From: Mesorhizobium sp. J428
GTDB taxonomy: Bacteria > Pseudomonadota > Alphaproteobacteria > Rhizobiales > Rhizobiaceae
Assembly: GCF_024699925.1 (NCBI RefSeq)
Contig: NZ_JAJOMX010000001.1
Coordinates: forward strand, 4,130,001 to 4,194,000
Length of the DNA: 64,000 bases
Reading direction: 5' to 3'
Below the pieces are notes generated by a model. It saw only the letters and a list, made by a program, of their open reading frames with translations. It ran no database searches and was not told the DNA's origin. Positions 28,144 to 38,472 of this stretch are shown here, one piece after another. Position numbers and translations under genes: made by a program. How positions within the stretch are numbered: the first letter of the stretch is position 1; every line of letters starts with the position of its first letter.

Positions 28144-29227
28144 ATGAACATCAAGAGCCTTCTCATCGGCTCCGCTGCGGCTCTCGTCGCAGTGACCGGC
28201 GCCCGCGCCGCCGACGCCGTCATGGCGCCGGAGCCCGAGCCGGTCGAATACGTCCGCGTCTGCGACGCGCACGGCAACGGCTTCTTCTACATCCCCGGCA
28301 CCGAGACCTGCCTGCAGATCTCCGGCTATGTCTGGTATCAGATCGGCGCGAACAGCTATCGCGATCCCGGCGACACCTTTGGCTATCAGGGCCAGGGCCA
28401 TTCGTCGGGTGAGGGCTGGTTCAAGAGCGTTCGCGCTCGCGTGAACTTCGACGCTCGCTCCGAGACCGAGTGGGGCACGCTGCGTTCCTACATCCGCCTT
28501 CAGGCGTCGTGGAACGGCGCTGGTGATGGTCCGGTCGCTGCTGACCAGGCCTATATCATGCTCGGCGGCTTCATGGCTGGTTACTCGGAATCGTTCTGGG
28601 TTGACTCGAAGAACGGCGGGCCGTCGAACTACGGTTCGCACTCGTGGTCGGGCATGTCCTACGGTTATTCGCAGCGCGCCCTCATCGGCTACCGCTTCGA
28701 CTCGAACGGTTTCTTTGGTGCTCTCTCGCTTGAAGACGACACGCTCACCGGCGAAGGCTACATGCCTGACGTTGTTGCCAAGCTTGGCTATAGCGCTGGT
28801 TGGGGTGCGGTGTGGGCGAAGGTTGCCTACGACGAGAGCCTCGAGTCGTTCGCGGCTCAGGTCGGCTCAGATCAACGTTCCGAACATGCCCGGCTCGTCG
28901 CTGCGCGTGATCGGCTTCTACTCTGAGGACGTCGGCAACGCCTATGGCATCTATTATGATGGCGGCTTGCCTCCGTTTACCACTGTGAACGCCGAGTGGT
29001 CGATCTTGGCCTCGTACAACCAGCAGTTCTCTGAGACGCTGGGCGCTTCGATCGCTGGTCAGCATTTCAGCGGCTTCGATGGCTTCCCGGATGGTTATCT
29101 GGTGGAAGGTTCGGTCGTGTGGTTCCCGGTTTCGCAGTTTGAGGTTCGCGGCGAACTCGCTTACGCCAAGACCGACGGCTTCGACGGCACCGTCTCCGGC
29201 TTCCTGCGCTTCACGCGTTACTTCTAA
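28144..29227 (+). pseudogene. Porin (rhizobial Omp2/RopA type), frameshifted
   Basis: Signal peptide MNIKSLLIGSAAALVAVTGA, then the family N-terminus EPVEYVRVCDAHGNGFFYIPG and CLQISGYVWYQ, alternating beta-strands, and the C-terminal outer-membrane signature ending in FTRYF. The frame is lost at 28861-28864, where CGGCTCAG is directly repeated, and resumes as A-Q-I-N-V-P-N-M-P to TAA 29227; about 360 residues when joined. The lesion is likely a sequencing or assembly error at a near-repeat in a multicopy porin gene. From about 28445 the codons become more T-ending than in the first third. Confidence 0.85.
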
Positions 29228-29250
29228 TCGGCTCACGAGCTGATTTGACG

Positions 29251-29284
29251 AGACCCGGCGGGCAACCGCCGGGTCTTTCGTTTT
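29251..29284 (+). terminator. Strong rho-independent terminator after porin
   Basis: AGACCCGGCGG (29251-29261), tetraloop GCAA, CCGCCGGGTCT (29266-29276), then TTCGTTTT: an 11-bp perfect stem with a GNRA loop, as expected behind a highly expressed porin. Confidence 0.9.
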
Positions 29285-29471
29285 AGTTGGATCGTTGGCT
29301 TCCTACCCGAACCGTGTGCCGGCGCGACTTATCCTTAACATTGGCGCAATCACCTGCGGCGTCTCCAGCTTAGTTAGGGACCACGCGCCCGCGAGCGGCT
29401 CAACCGCCTGTTCCCGGATGTCGACAAAGCTCGCCCCCGGCACAGCCAATGGCTCGCAGGCCGTGCGAACC

Positions 29472-30356
29472 TCAGCTCCGCTCCGCCTTCTCCAAGAAAC
29501 GCGCGATTCTCTCGGGCAGATCCCCCGTCTCCAGCAGCGGCGCGTGGCCTTGGCCCTCGACCGTGATCGTCTCCATGGCCGGATGCCGCCGCGCCATCTC
29601 CTCGAGCGTCTCGGCCGAGAGCAGCTTCGAATTCTCGCCGCGGATCGCGAGCACCGGAATGCCGCGCAGTCCTTCGAACTGCGGCCACATCTGCGGCAGC
29701 GGCTTGTTGAGGTCGATCGAGCTCATCGTGTTGAGCAGCGCCGGGTCGAAGTCGGCGACGAGCGTTCCGTTCTCCTCGCGGTAGAAGGCGCGCGCCATCC
29801 GCTCCCAGTCGGCATCCGTCAGCGCGGGGAAATTGTCCTTCTGCGCCGCGCGGCTGATCTCTACCGCTTCCGCGAAGGTCCGCGGCTTCGGCGCGCGTTC
29901 GAGATAGGCGCGGATCTGCGCCAGCGCTGCGCCCTCGACCACCGGGCCGATGTCGTTGAAGACGACCGCTTTCAACACGGCGGGCCGCATCGCCGCGAGG
30001 ACATGGATGATCAACCCGCCGCGCGAAGTGCCGATGAAGCCGCCATGCTCGATTCCCATCGCCGCGAGACCGGCGAGGATATCGCCGCTCTCGATGACGA
30101 CATTGTAGTTCTGCCAGTCGCGGTCATAGGCCGAGCGGCCGCGGCCGCGATAGTCGAAGGCGACCACCTGACGCGGTGTTTTCGGATGGCGCGCCAGATA
30201 GAGCGCGAGGTCGTGGAAATCCGCGGCGTTGCGGGTCAGGCCGGCCAGGCAGATCGCGGGGAGGGCGGATGGATTGCGCTCGCCGTAGATCCGCGCATAA
30301 AGCTTCAAACCGTCGGTCGAGCTGTAGTGGAAATCCTCGTAACCAGCCTGCTTCAT
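29472..30356 (-). CDS. Alpha/beta hydrolase
   Basis: 294 residues. The oxyanion strand ICLAGLTRNAADFHD, nucleophile elbow GTSRGG (Ser near residue 111), a helical cap, and the catalytic-His region VEGQGHAPLLETGD define the fold. The substrate is unknown; the nucleophile elbow GTSRGG is frequent in rhizobial esterase-like hydrolases. A stand-alone minus-strand gene with AGGAACGG before ATG 30356, next to the lytic transglycosylase, which reads the same way. Confidence 0.88.
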   Translation of the reverse strand: MKQAGYEDFHYSSTDGLKLYARIYGERNPSALPAICLAGLTRNAADFHDLALYLARHPKTPRQVVAFDYRGRGRSAYDRDWQNYNVVIESGDILAGLAAMGIEHGGFIGTSRGGLIIHVLAAMRPAVLKAVVFNDIGPVVEGAALAQIRAYLERAPKPRTFAEAVEISRAAQKDNFPALTDADWERMARAFYREENGTLVADFDPALLNTMSSIDLNKPLPQMWPQFEGLRGIPVLAIRGENSKLLSAETLEEMARRHPAMETITVEGQGHAPLLETGDLPERIARFLEKAERS

Positions 30357-30431
30357 CCGTTCCTCCCGATGCCTTGTTCAAAGCCATACAGGGGAACGCC
30401 CGGGTGGCAAAGCCACTCGGGATCGCTCGGC

Positions 30432-32594
30432 TCAGCGCCCTTCGACGAGGTCGGCTGCGATGTCGAACTTGCCGGTCAGCCGCATCTTGTAGACCTGATA
30501 GTTCTCCATCACGCGCTGCACATAGTGGCGCGTCTCGGTGAACGGGATCCGCTCGATCCAGTCGACGACCTCCTCGACCGGCCTGCCGCGCGGGTCGCCG
30601 TAGCGTTTTACCCAGTCCTGCGCGCGCCGCGGGCCGGCATTGTAGCCGGCGAACGTCAGCACATAGGAGCCGGAAAAGCGGCCGAGCTGCTCGGACAGGA
30701 ATTCCGAGCCGAGCGTCGCGTTGTAGCCGGGATCGGTGGTCAGCAGCACCTTGGAGAACGGCATGCCGGCCTTCCGTGCCATCTCCTTCGCGGTGTCCGG
30801 CAGCAGTTGCAGCAGCCCTTGCGCGCCTGCGCCGGACACTGCGCCGACCTTGAACTCGCTTTCCTGTCGGGCGATCGCATAGGCGAGCGCCTTGCCTGCG
30901 CCCGAAATGTTCGCGGTCTCGGGGATCGCGCCGGTCGGATGCGCCAGCGAGCCGATCGCCATGCCGCGCGAGGCCGCGATCTTGCCGACCCGCAGCGCGA
31001 GATAATGGTCGCCGCGCGCCTCGGCCATGCTCGCCAGCAAGGCGAGTTCGCCGGGGCTGTCGAGCTCACCCGCCAGTTCCCGGTAGAGCGTGTCGGCGTC
31101 GGCGGCGTAGCCGGCTTCCTCGATCCGGCGGATCGCCGTCACCGCGTCGCGGCTCTCGAAGGCCGTGCGTTCGGCGTCCGTTGCAGCGGGCATGTCGATA
31201 GGAATGGTCTTCCTGCCGAGCTTCTGCGCCGCGAGCTGGCCGTAGAAGGCAGTGCCGTGTTCCGCCGCCTTCTCATAGTTCGATCTGGCGTCGCCCGGCG
31301 CCCCGGCGTCGATCGCCCGGCCGAGCCAGTAATGGGCGCGGGAGGAGGAGATTGGCCCCGCCGCGATCCCGGCGATCTTCTCGAAATGACCGGCCGCCGT
31401 CTTCGCGTCTTTCAGCATCCTCAGCGCGATCCAGCCTGCATGAAACTCCGCGTCCGCCGCCATCGCTGGAGATTCGGCTGCATGCGCGGCGGCGAGCTTA
31501 TAGGCGGTGCGAAAATCGCCGAGGTCCATCAGTTCGCGCACGAGCACGCGCCGCTCCACCCACCATGCGTCCGGATCGGCGAGCGCTTCCTTCGCGGTCG
31601 GTGCCTTCAGCATCTCGGCGGCGGCCTCGGTATATTTCCCGGCGCGGCGCAACTGCTTGGCGCTGGCGAAGAAATAGCCGGCACTGCGTTCTTCCTTCGG
31701 CACATCGTCCAGCAGTTTGCGCGCGTTGCGGTCGCCCTTGATCACCGCCATCCAGGCGGCGGCCAACTTCTCGGCACCCGCAAGGCCCGCCACGCGCATG
31801 GCCGAGGTCGTCCGGTCGTTGTAAAGCATGAACTCCATGCGCGCGTGGTGATCCGCCTTGGACAGGACCTGGGAGAATTCCTTCAGCACGGCGGCTTCCG
31901 TCGCCGATTCCAGCTTCTGCGCGCGCCAGAACCCGGCAAGCGTCGTGCGGGCCGCCGCCGCATCGCCGAGCGCCGCCTGCGCCCGCGCGAGGATCCGTGC
32001 ACCCTCCACAGTCTCGGGCGCGGCCCCTGCGAATGCCGCGAGGACGGTTCGCGGATCAGCATTCTCCCGCAGCAGGGCCCGTTCCGTGTTCCGCTTCAGG
32101 TCGTTGATCCCGGGCCAGCCGGAAAGCATCCGGATCGCTGTCTCGATCTCACCGCTCGGCACAGCCGGCTGGTTTGAGATCGCGGTCGCCCAGGTCAGGA
32201 TGTCGTGGTCGAGCGAGCCGAAGCGAAGCGCGTTGCGCGCGGCGACCGCGCCGGTCACGTCGCCGGCATCGAGGGCGGCAAGCCCGAGCTTCAGGAGCGC
32301 GATGTCGCCTGCCGGCCGCACGGCCTTCTGCGGCTGCGCCGACTTGGCGGTGGGCGGGGGAGTGGTCAGCGCCGGAAGCGTCGGCAGCACCGGAACGATG
32401 GGGGCGGCAGGGCCGGATCGCTTGAGGCGGCTGCCGTCCGGATCCGTATTGGGTCTGTCCATCCCCGCGGTCACGGGCGGCCGCGCCCCGGCCGTAGAGG
32501 TCAGGGCGTTCGGATAAAGCACCCAGCCGCCAGCCGCGAGCGCGACCAGGGCGCTGCCGAGGGCAAGCCGATATGGGAAGAGACTGGCGTTCAT
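30432..32594 (-). CDS. Soluble lytic murein transglycosylase (Slt70-like)
   Basis: 720 residues. An N-terminal hydrophobic segment (LALGSALVALAAGGWVLYPN) acts as export signal or anchor. A long alpha-helical superhelical region (about 100-540) follows, then the C-terminal SLT domain with catalytic Glu in AIARQESEFK and the motifs GAQGLLQLLPDTA, TDPGYNATLG and FAGYNAGPRRAQDWV. It cleaves peptidoglycan glycan strands non-hydrolytically in the periplasm during growth and recycling. Its position before dapA matches the usual rhizobial neighbourhood. Confidence 0.93.
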   Translation of the reverse strand: MNASLFPYRLALGSALVALAAGGWVLYPNALTSTAGARPPVTAGMDRPNTDPDGSRLKRSGPAAPIVPVLPTLPALTTPPPTAKSAQPQKAVRPAGDIALLKLGLAALDAGDVTGAVAARNALRFGSLDHDILTWATAISNQPAVPSGEIETAIRMLSGWPGINDLKRNTERALLRENADPRTVLAAFAGAAPETVEGARILARAQAALGDAAAARTTLAGFWRAQKLESATEAAVLKEFSQVLSKADHHARMEFMLYNDRTTSAMRVAGLAGAEKLAAAWMAVIKGDRNARKLLDDVPKEERSAGYFFASAKQLRRAGKYTEAAAEMLKAPTAKEALADPDAWWVERRVLVRELMDLGDFRTAYKLAAAHAAESPAMAADAEFHAGWIALRMLKDAKTAAGHFEKIAGIAAGPISSSRAHYWLGRAIDAGAPGDARSNYEKAAEHGTAFYGQLAAQKLGRKTIPIDMPAATDAERTAFESRDAVTAIRRIEEAGYAADADTLYRELAGELDSPGELALLASMAEARGDHYLALRVGKIAASRGMAIGSLAHPTGAIPETANISGAGKALAYAIARQESEFKVGAVSGAGAQGLLQLLPDTAKEMARKAGMPFSKVLLTTDPGYNATLGSEFLSEQLGRFSGSYVLTFAGYNAGPRRAQDWVKRYGDPRGRPVEEVVDWIERIPFTETRHYVQRVMENYQVYKMRLTGKFDIAADLVEGR

Positions 32595-32804
32595 GCCGGC
32601 GATCCCTCTTCAGCACTCCGGACAAACCCTGCAGGGGACACTGGCAAGGGTAGCCGTCCGAGCGTGAAGACTTGGTGAATGAATGGTTATGGCGTCGGGC
32701 CGCATCATCGAGTAGAGCACGGGGCCTGCTTGCCGCATCCGCGTGGCAAGACTATGTTGCCGCGCTTTCGCGCATGTAACCGCGCATCAGGAGAAATGCT
32801 GATC

Positions 32805-33686
32805 ATGTTCCAGGGGTCGTTCACCGCGCTCGTCACGCCGTTCCGCGCCGATGGCGGGGTCGACGAGAAAGCGTTTGCCGACTTCGTGGACTGGCAGATC
32901 GCGGAGGGCACCAACGGCCTCGTCCCGGTCGGCACGACCGGCGAGTCGCCGACGCTCACGCATGAAGAGCATCATTCGGTCGTTCGCGCCTGCATCAAGG
33001 CGGCGAAGGGCAGGGTTCCGGTCATGGCCGGCGCCGGCTCCAACAACACGGCCGAAGCCATCAGCCTCGCCACCGAGGCCGAAAAGTCCGGCGCCGATGC
33101 CGTCCTGGTCGTCACGCCTTACTACAACAAGCCGACCCAGCGCGGGCTCTACGAGCATTTCGCCGCTGTCGCGCGGGCGACAAAGCTGCCGATCTTCATC
33201 TACAACATCCCGCCGCGCTCGGTCATCGACATGACGCCTGAGACGATGGGCAGGCTGCGCAACGATTTCAAGAACATCGTCGGCGTCAAGGACGCGACCG
33301 GCAGGGTCGAGCGCGTCTCCGAGCAGCGCATCACCTGCGGCAAGGACTTCATCCAGCTCTCGGGCGAGGATGCGTCCGCTCTCGGCTTCAACGCCCATGG
33401 CGGCGTCGGCTGCATTTCGGTCACGTCCAATGTCGTGCCGCGGCTGTGCGCCGAGTTCCAGGCCGCGACGCTCGCCAACGACTGGGAGCGCGCGCTGGAG
33501 CTGCAGGACCAGTTGATGCCGCTGCACAAGACGATTTTTATCGAGGCCGGCGTGACGGGCTCAAAATACGCGCTGTCGAAGCTCGGCCGCGTCGCCAACG
33601 TCGTGCGCTCGCCGCTCGTCACCGTGGAACCCTCGACAGCGGAGAAGATCGACGCGGCGATGAGAAGCGTCGGTCTCCTGAATTAG
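32805..33686 (+). CDS. dapA: 4-hydroxy-tetrahydrodipicolinate synthase
   Basis: 293 residues, TIM-barrel class I aldolase. It condenses pyruvate with aspartate semialdehyde in lysine and diaminopimelate synthesis. Motifs: [14 protein letters not shown], the tyrosine region [26 protein letters not shown], and the Schiff-base lysine in VGVKDATG. Start ATG 32805 gives the family N-terminus [16 protein letters not shown] 32796, in frame and closer to AGGAG, is a minor alternative. smpB follows 4 nt later. Confidence 0.96.
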   Translation: MFQGSFTALVTPFRADGGVDEKAFADFVDWQIAEGTNGLVPVGTTGESPTLTHEEHHSVVRACIKAAKGRVPVMAGAGSNNTAEAISLATEAEKSGADAVLVVTPYYNKPTQRGLYEHFAAVARATKLPIFIYNIPPRSVIDMTPETMGRLRNDFKNIVGVKDATGRVERVSEQRITCGKDFIQLSGEDASALGFNAHGGVGCISVTSNVVPRLCAEFQAATLANDWERALELQDQLMPLHKTIFIEAGVTGSKYALSKLGRVANVVRSPLVTVEPSTAEKIDAAMRSVGLLN

Positions 33687-33690
33687 CAGC

Positions 33691-34168
33691 ATGGCCACAG
33701 GACGTGACGACCCCAACAACAGGACCGTGGCAGAGAACCGCAAGGCGCGGTTCTCCTACGAGGTGCTGGACACGCTTGAGACGGGACTGGTTCTGTCCGG
33801 GCACCGAGGTGAAATCGCTGCGCCAGGGGCAGGCGAACATCCAGGAGTCCTACGCCTCCGTCGAGGGCGGGGAGCTGTGGCTGATCAACTCCTACCTGCC
33901 GGAATACCTGCAGGCCAACCGCTTCAACCACGAGCCGCGCCGGCGCCGCAAGCTGCTCACCAGCAAGCGCGAACGTGCGCGCCTCGCCCAGGCGGTCGAG
34001 CGCGAAGGCATGACGCTCGTGCCGCTGAAGATCTATTTCAACGACCGCGGCCGCGCCAAGCTGCTGCTGGCGGTGGCGCGCGGCAAGAAGCTGCACGACA
34101 AGCGCCAGACGGAAAAGGAACGCGACTGGAACCGTGAGAAGGGACGCCTGCTCAAGGAGCGGGGGTAG
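33691..34168 (+). pseudogene. smpB: SsrA-binding protein SmpB, frameshifted
   Basis: The first 38 or so codons from ATG 33691 read as SmpB ([20 protein letters not shown]), then the frame breaks at GGG 33799-33801. Removing one G restores G-T-E-V-K-S-L-R and the rest ([43 protein letters not shown]) to TAG 34168, giving 158 residues. SmpB carries tmRNA to stalled ribosomes. A real loss of this core gene is unlikely, so a one-base insertion error is favoured. It lies directly behind dapA, the conserved rhizobial order. Confidence 0.9.
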
Positions 34169-34173
34169 TCCGT

Positions 34174-34845
34174 CTAGACGTTTCGACCAAGAAAACGCGC
34201 CACATTCGCGAACACGCCGACGAACATCTCTTCGGTCAGCACGCCGGTGTTCGTGTTGTAGCGCGAGCAGTGATAGCTCGAGAACACGCTGACGCCGCCG
34301 ATCTCGGTCGCCGCGCCGTGTTTGAACGGATGTGCCGCGACGCGGCCGCCCAGCGCACGTATCGTCGACTGGTGTGCGATGGCCCCCAGCGTCACGATAG
34401 CGCGCAGGTTCGGAAAACGCCCGACCGTCGCTGAAAGAAACCCCCGGCAGGTGTTGATTTCGCTGCTCTCCGGCTTGTTGGCCGGCGGCACGCAGCGCAC
34501 CGCGTTGGTGATCGCTGTGTCGATCAGTTCCAGGCTGTCGTCGGGTCGTGCCAGAAACTCGCCGCGCGCAAAGCCGAAGCTTTTCAGCGTCCGGTAGAGC
34601 AGGTCGCCCGCATAATCCCCGGTGAAGGGCCGGCCGGTGCGGTTCGCGCCGCGCAGCCCGGGCGCCAGCCCGATGATGAGCAGCCTCACCGAGGCGTCGT
34701 CGGACGCGGGCAGGAAGGTCGGCACGGGTCCGTTGAACCAGCCTGGCTCCTTCGCCCGCCATTCGGCGACGAAATCGTGCAGGCGAGGGCACAGCGGACA
34801 GTCGTGGGGAGGTTCCGCAGCACCGCGGAGAATCGCATCGATCAT
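34174..34845 (-). CDS. Uracil-DNA glycosylase, iron-sulfur type (family 5-like)
   Basis: 223 residues. Cys 16 and 19 (CPLC) with Cys 118 and 133 are positioned as 4Fe-4S ligands. Motif 1 is GLAPGLRGANRTGRPFTGD (near 59), of the family 5 type without the family 4 Glu. Motif 2 is YHCSRYNTNTG, in which HCS replaces the more common HPS. It removes uracil and related lesions from DNA. Convergent with smpB, only 5 nt apart. Confidence 0.88.
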   Translation of the reverse strand: MIDAILRGAAEPPHDCPLCPRLHDFVAEWRAKEPGWFNGPVPTFLPASDDASVRLLIIGLAPGLRGANRTGRPFTGDYAGDLLYRTLKSFGFARGEFLARPDDSLELIDTAITNAVRCVPPANKPESSEINTCRGFLSATVGRFPNLRAIVTLGAIAHQSTIRALGGRVAAHPFKHGAATEIGGVSVFSSYHCSRYNTNTGVLTEEMFVGVFANVARFLGRNV

Positions 34846-34863
34846 CCGGCGATCATGCCCGGA

Positions 34864-35445
34864 TCAGAGATCGTCGTCAGCCGGTTCCTGAGGTTCGATG
34901 CGCCGCGGCGGGCGTTCCGCGAGTTCTCGTCCGACATCGGCGCGCAACGTCATCAGGTCGACGAAATGATCGGCCTGCCGGCGCAGGTCGTCGGCGATCA
35001 TCGGCGGCTGCGAGGACATGGTCGAGATCACCGTCACCTTGCGGCCCCGCCGTTGCAACGCCTCGACCAGTGAGCGGAAATCGCCGTCGCCTGAAAAGAT
35101 CACATAGTGGTCGACGAATTCGGTGAGCTCCAGCGCGTCGATCGCGAGCTCGATGTCCATGTTGCCCTTGATCTTGCGCCGGCCGCTCGCATCCGTGAAT
35201 TCCTTGGCCGGCTTCGTAACGACCTTGTATCCGTTATAGTCGAGCCAATCGATCAGTGGACGTATGGAAGAATATTCCTGATCTTCTATGATCGCTGTAT
35301 AATAATTTGCACGAAGAAGGTATCCTTTCTTCTGAAAGTATACAAGAAGCTTGCGGTAGTCTATATCGAATCCAAGGGACCGCGAGGTTGCATATAGATT
35401 AGCTCCGTCGATGAAGAGCGCAATCTTCTCCCGGGAATCAAACAT
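34864..35445 (-). CDS. NYN domain protein (LabA/DUF88 family)
   Basis: 193 residues from ATG 35445. PIN-like NYN nuclease core: ALFIDGANLY (first Asp), GNMDIELAIDAL, and VIFSGDGDFRSLVEALQRRG, giving the acidic metal site of predicted RNases. In rhizobia this gene is regularly next to rpoZ. The first 75 or so codons use many A/T-ending codons (CTA, GTA, ATA, GGA), whereas the rest switches abruptly at about 35215 to the G/C-ending codons of the neighbours. Confidence 0.88.
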   Translation of the reverse strand: MFDSREKIALFIDGANLYATSRSLGFDIDYRKLLVYFQKKGYLLRANYYTAIIEDQEYSSIRPLIDWLDYNGYKVVTKPAKEFTDASGRRKIKGNMDIELAIDALELTEFVDHYVIFSGDGDFRSLVEALQRRGRKVTVISTMSSQPPMIADDLRRQADHFVDLMTLRADVGRELAERPPRRIEPQEPADDDL

Positions 35446-35661
35446 GTTAAAACATCCCAAAAACGACGTGCAGACAATCCAAATCGGGCAACAGTAAATA
35501 GTTCCCAATCCCACCTGCAACTCACTTAGCGCTGTGATTGGGCTAATCAAGGGCAGGCTGTGCCTCGGCAACAAAATGTGACCGTATGTGATCTTGTGCC
35601 GCGGCCGACGCTCCGCTGGCATGCCGCCCGGGCCGCGATGCCTCAAGCTTGTAATTTAGGC

Positions 35662-35690
35662 TTGAAGGCGATATGCAGCGCGCCAATATT
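35662..35690 (+). promoter_or_regulatory. Possible sigma-70 promoter of rpoZ
   Basis: TTGAAG (35662-35667), 17 nt, AATATT (35685-35690), about 30 nt before the rpoZ ATG. It is the best -35/-10 pair in the 274-nt gap between the divergent NYN gene and rpoZ. Alphaproteobacterial -10 boxes are loose, so this is tentative. Confidence 0.35.
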
Positions 35691-35719
35691 CCCGACATTC
35701 AAGCAGGAAAGGGGCATCG

Positions 35720-36124
35720 ATGGCCCGCGTCACAGTTGAAGACTGCATCGACAAGGTCGAGAACCGTTTCGAACTCGTTCTGCTCGCCGGCCACCGCGCC
35801 CGCCAGATCAGCCAGGGCGCCCCGATCACGGTCGATCGCGATAACGACAAGAACCCCGTGGTCGCGCTGCGCGAAATCGCAGACGAGACGCTGTCCCCGG
35901 ACGATCTCAAGGAAGACCTGATCCACTCGCTGCAGAAGCATGTCGAAGTGGACGAGCCGGAGGCGGACGCCGCCGAGCTGGTTGACCGTCAGGGCGCTGC
36001 CGGCGAAGTGGTCAGCGTCGAGGAAGACGGTGACGACCAGGTCGCCTTCGACCGGATGAGCGAAGAAGAACTGCTCGCCGGTATCGAGGGGCTGGTTGCG
36101 CCGGAGAAAAACGACGACTTCTGA
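35720..36124 (+). CDS. rpoZ: RNA polymerase omega subunit
   Basis: 134 residues. The conserved N-terminal omega core [20 protein letters not shown] and [13 protein letters not shown] is followed by the acidic C-terminal extension typical of alphaproteobacteria. It assists folding of RNA polymerase beta-prime and in many bacteria contributes to ppGpp binding. It is immediately before rsh, and a strong terminator separates the two. Confidence 0.96.
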   Translation: MARVTVEDCIDKVENRFELVLLAGHRARQISQGAPITVDRDNDKNPVVALREIADETLSPDDLKEDLIHSLQKHVEVDEPEADAAELVDRQGAAGEVVSVEEDGDDQVAFDRMSEEELLAGIEGLVAPEKNDDF

Positions 36125-36177
36125 GCCGCTTCCGGCCCGCGGCGCTTCCGTGCCGCCACAATCGCAGCTATTTAATC

Positions 36178-36216
36178 CATGCGCCGCGCGAACGTGCGGC
36201 GCATGTTTCATTTTTT
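36178..36216 (+). terminator. Rho-independent terminator between rpoZ and rsh
   Basis: CATGCGCCGC (36178-36187) and GCGGCGCATG (36196-36205) form a perfect 10-bp stem with an 8-nt loop, followed by TTTCATTTTTT. It ends only 17 nt before the rsh start, so rsh is either partly attenuated or has a promoter overlapping this hairpin. Confidence 0.8.
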
Positions 36217-36233
36217 AGGTTTGGTCATATCCG

Positions 36234-38462
36234 ATGATGCGTCAATACGAGCTTGTCGAGCGCGTCCAGCGCTACAAGCCCGACGTGAACGAGGCGCTGC
36301 TCAACAAGGCCTATGTCTATGCGATGCAGAAGCATGGCCATCAGCGCCGGGCATCGGGAGACCCCTATTTCTCGCATCCGCTCGAAGTCGCCGCGATCCT
36401 GACGGACATGCATCTGGACGAGTCGACCATCGCGGTCGCGCTCCTGCATGACACGATCGAGGACACGACCGCAACGCGCGCCGAGATCGACGAACTGTTC
36501 GGACCCGACATCGGCAAGCTGGTCGAGGGCCTGACAAAGCTCAAGCGCCTCGACCTCGTCTCCAAGCGCGCCGAGCAGGCGGAGAACCTGCGCAAGCTCC
36601 TCATCGCCATCTCGGAGGACGTGCGCGTTCTGCTCGTCAAGCTGGCCGACCGGCTGCACAACATGCGCACCCTCCATCACGTGCCCGAGGCGAAGCGGCT
36701 GCGCATCGCCGAAGAGACGATGGAGATTTATGCCCCGCTTGCCGGCCGCATGGGCATGCAGGACATGCGCGAGGAGCTGGAGGAGCTCGCCTTCCGCTAT
36801 GTCAATCCGGAGGCCTACCGCACCGTGACGGCGCGGCTCGCGGCCTTCATGGACAAGAGCCGCGGCGTGATCCAGGGCATCGAGAAGGCCCTGTCTGACA
36901 TGTTCGCTACGACCGGCCTCAAGGCCTCTGTGAAAAGCCGCCAGAAGAAGCCGTGGTCGGTCTTCCGCAAGATGGAGGCCAAGGCGCTCTCCTTCGAACA
37001 GCTGTCCGACATCATCGGCTTCCGCGTCATCGTCGAGACGGTCGACGACTGTTATCGCGCGCTCGGCGCCATCCACACGACCTGGCAGATGGTGCCGGGC
37101 CGCTTCAAGGACTACATCTCGATCCCGAAGCAGAACGACTACCGCTCGCTGCATACCACGATCGTGGGCCCGTCGCGCCAGCGCGTCGAGCTGCAGATCA
37201 GGACCCAGGAGATGGACCGCGTCGCCGAATATGGCGTGGCCGCGCACTCCATCTACAAGGACGGTCCGAAGAAGCCGAATGGCGCCGCCTACAAGGTGTC
37301 GAGCGAGACCAACGCCTATGCGTGGCTGCGCCGCACCATCGAGTCGCTCGCCGACGGCGACAATCCCGAGGACTTCCTGGAGAACACCAAGCTCGAACTG
37401 TTCCAGGACCAGGTCTTCTGCTTCACGCCCAAGGGTATGCTGATCGCTTTGCCGCGCGGTGCGACGCCGATCGACTTCGCCTATGCGGTGCACACCGACG
37501 TCGGCGACACCTGTGTCGGCGCCAAGGTCAACGGCCGGGTCATGCCCCTGATGACCGAGCTTCAGAACGGCGACGAGGTCGAGATCATCCGCTCGAAGTC
37601 GCAGGTCCCGCCCGCGGCCTGGGAAGCCGTCGTCGTCACCGGCAAGGCACGCTCGGCGATCCGCCGCGCCACCCGCACCGCCATCCGCAAGCAGTATTCG
37701 GGCCTCGGCACCCGCATCCTCGAACGCGCCTTCGAGCGCTCGGGTCGCACCTTCTCCAAGGCCGAGTTGAAGCAGGTCCTGCCGCGCCTCGCCCGTAAGG
37801 ACGTCGAGGACGTGCTGGCCGCCGTCGGGCGGGGAGAGCTGTCTTCGATCGACGTGATGCGGGCGGTCAATCCCGACATCAAGGAGATCAAGTCGGCGCC
37901 GGCTCCGAAGGTGAAGGAAGAGGGCTGGTCCAAGCTGCGCAATGCGGCGGGCATGCTGTTCCAGGTGCCGGGGCTGTCGTCCCGCAAGACGGACGCCAAG
38001 GGCGACAGCCGCGCGGCGCTGCCGATCCGCGGCGTGCGCGGCGACCTGCCGGTGCGTTTCGCGCCGGAAGGGGCGGTGCCCGGTGACCGCATCGTCGGCA
38101 TCCTCCAGCCCGGCACAGGCATCACCATCTATCCGATCCAGTCGCCCTCGCTCACCGCCTTCGATGACCAGCCGGAACGCTGGATCGACGTTCGCTGGGA
38201 CATTTCCGAGGACAAGAAGGAGCGCTTCCCGGCCCGCATCAGCGTGACGGCGCTGAACGCGCCCGGATCGCTCGCCGAGATTGCGCAGATCATTGCGGCG
38301 AACGACGCCAACATCCATACGCTGTCCATGGTGCGGCCGGCGCCCGATTTCACCGAGATGGTCGTCGACCTTGAGGTGTGGGACCTGAAGCACCTGAACC
38401 GGCTGATCTCGCAGCTCAAGGCGAATGAGGCGGTCAGGCTGGCCAAGCGCGTGAATGGATAG
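36234..38462 (+). CDS. rsh: Bifunctional (p)ppGpp synthetase/hydrolase (RelA/SpoT homologue)
   Basis: 742 residues. The HD hydrolase domain (about 25-200) has [13 protein letters not shown] and LLHDTIEDT. The synthetase domain (about 240-350) has [17 protein letters not shown] and [24 protein letters not shown] is the bifunctional Rel/Spo form. A TGS domain (about 390-450) and a C-terminal ACT domain (about 665-742) follow. It controls the stringent response. ATG-ATG at 36234/36237 gives two adjacent starts. pyrE follows after 10 nt. Confidence 0.96.
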   Translation: MMRQYELVERVQRYKPDVNEALLNKAYVYAMQKHGHQRRASGDPYFSHPLEVAAILTDMHLDESTIAVALLHDTIEDTTATRAEIDELFGPDIGKLVEGLTKLKRLDLVSKRAEQAENLRKLLIAISEDVRVLLVKLADRLHNMRTLHHVPEAKRLRIAEETMEIYAPLAGRMGMQDMREELEELAFRYVNPEAYRTVTARLAAFMDKSRGVIQGIEKALSDMFATTGLKASVKSRQKKPWSVFRKMEAKALSFEQLSDIIGFRVIVETVDDCYRALGAIHTTWQMVPGRFKDYISIPKQNDYRSLHTTIVGPSRQRVELQIRTQEMDRVAEYGVAAHSIYKDGPKKPNGAAYKVSSETNAYAWLRRTIESLADGDNPEDFLENTKLELFQDQVFCFTPKGMLIALPRGATPIDFAYAVHTDVGDTCVGAKVNGRVMPLMTELQNGDEVEIIRSKSQVPPAAWEAVVVTGKARSAIRRATRTAIRKQYSGLGTRILERAFERSGRTFSKAELKQVLPRLARKDVEDVLAAVGRGELSSIDVMRAVNPDIKEIKSAPAPKVKEEGWSKLRNAAGMLFQVPGLSSRKTDAKGDSRAALPIRGVRGDLPVRFAPEGAVPGDRIVGILQPGTGITIYPIQSPSLTAFDDQPERWIDVRWDISEDKKERFPARISVTALNAPGSLAEIAQIIAANDANIHTLSMVRPAPDFTEMVVDLEVWDLKHLNRLISQLKANEAVRLAKRVNG

Positions 38463-38472
38463 AGAGGGGCTC

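Noticed and set aside
29295..32177. 960-codon open frame on the plus strand opposite the lytic transglycosylase
   Set aside because: Arg/His/Ala-rich composition and no family features; a GC-driven shadow of the minus-strand SLT gene.
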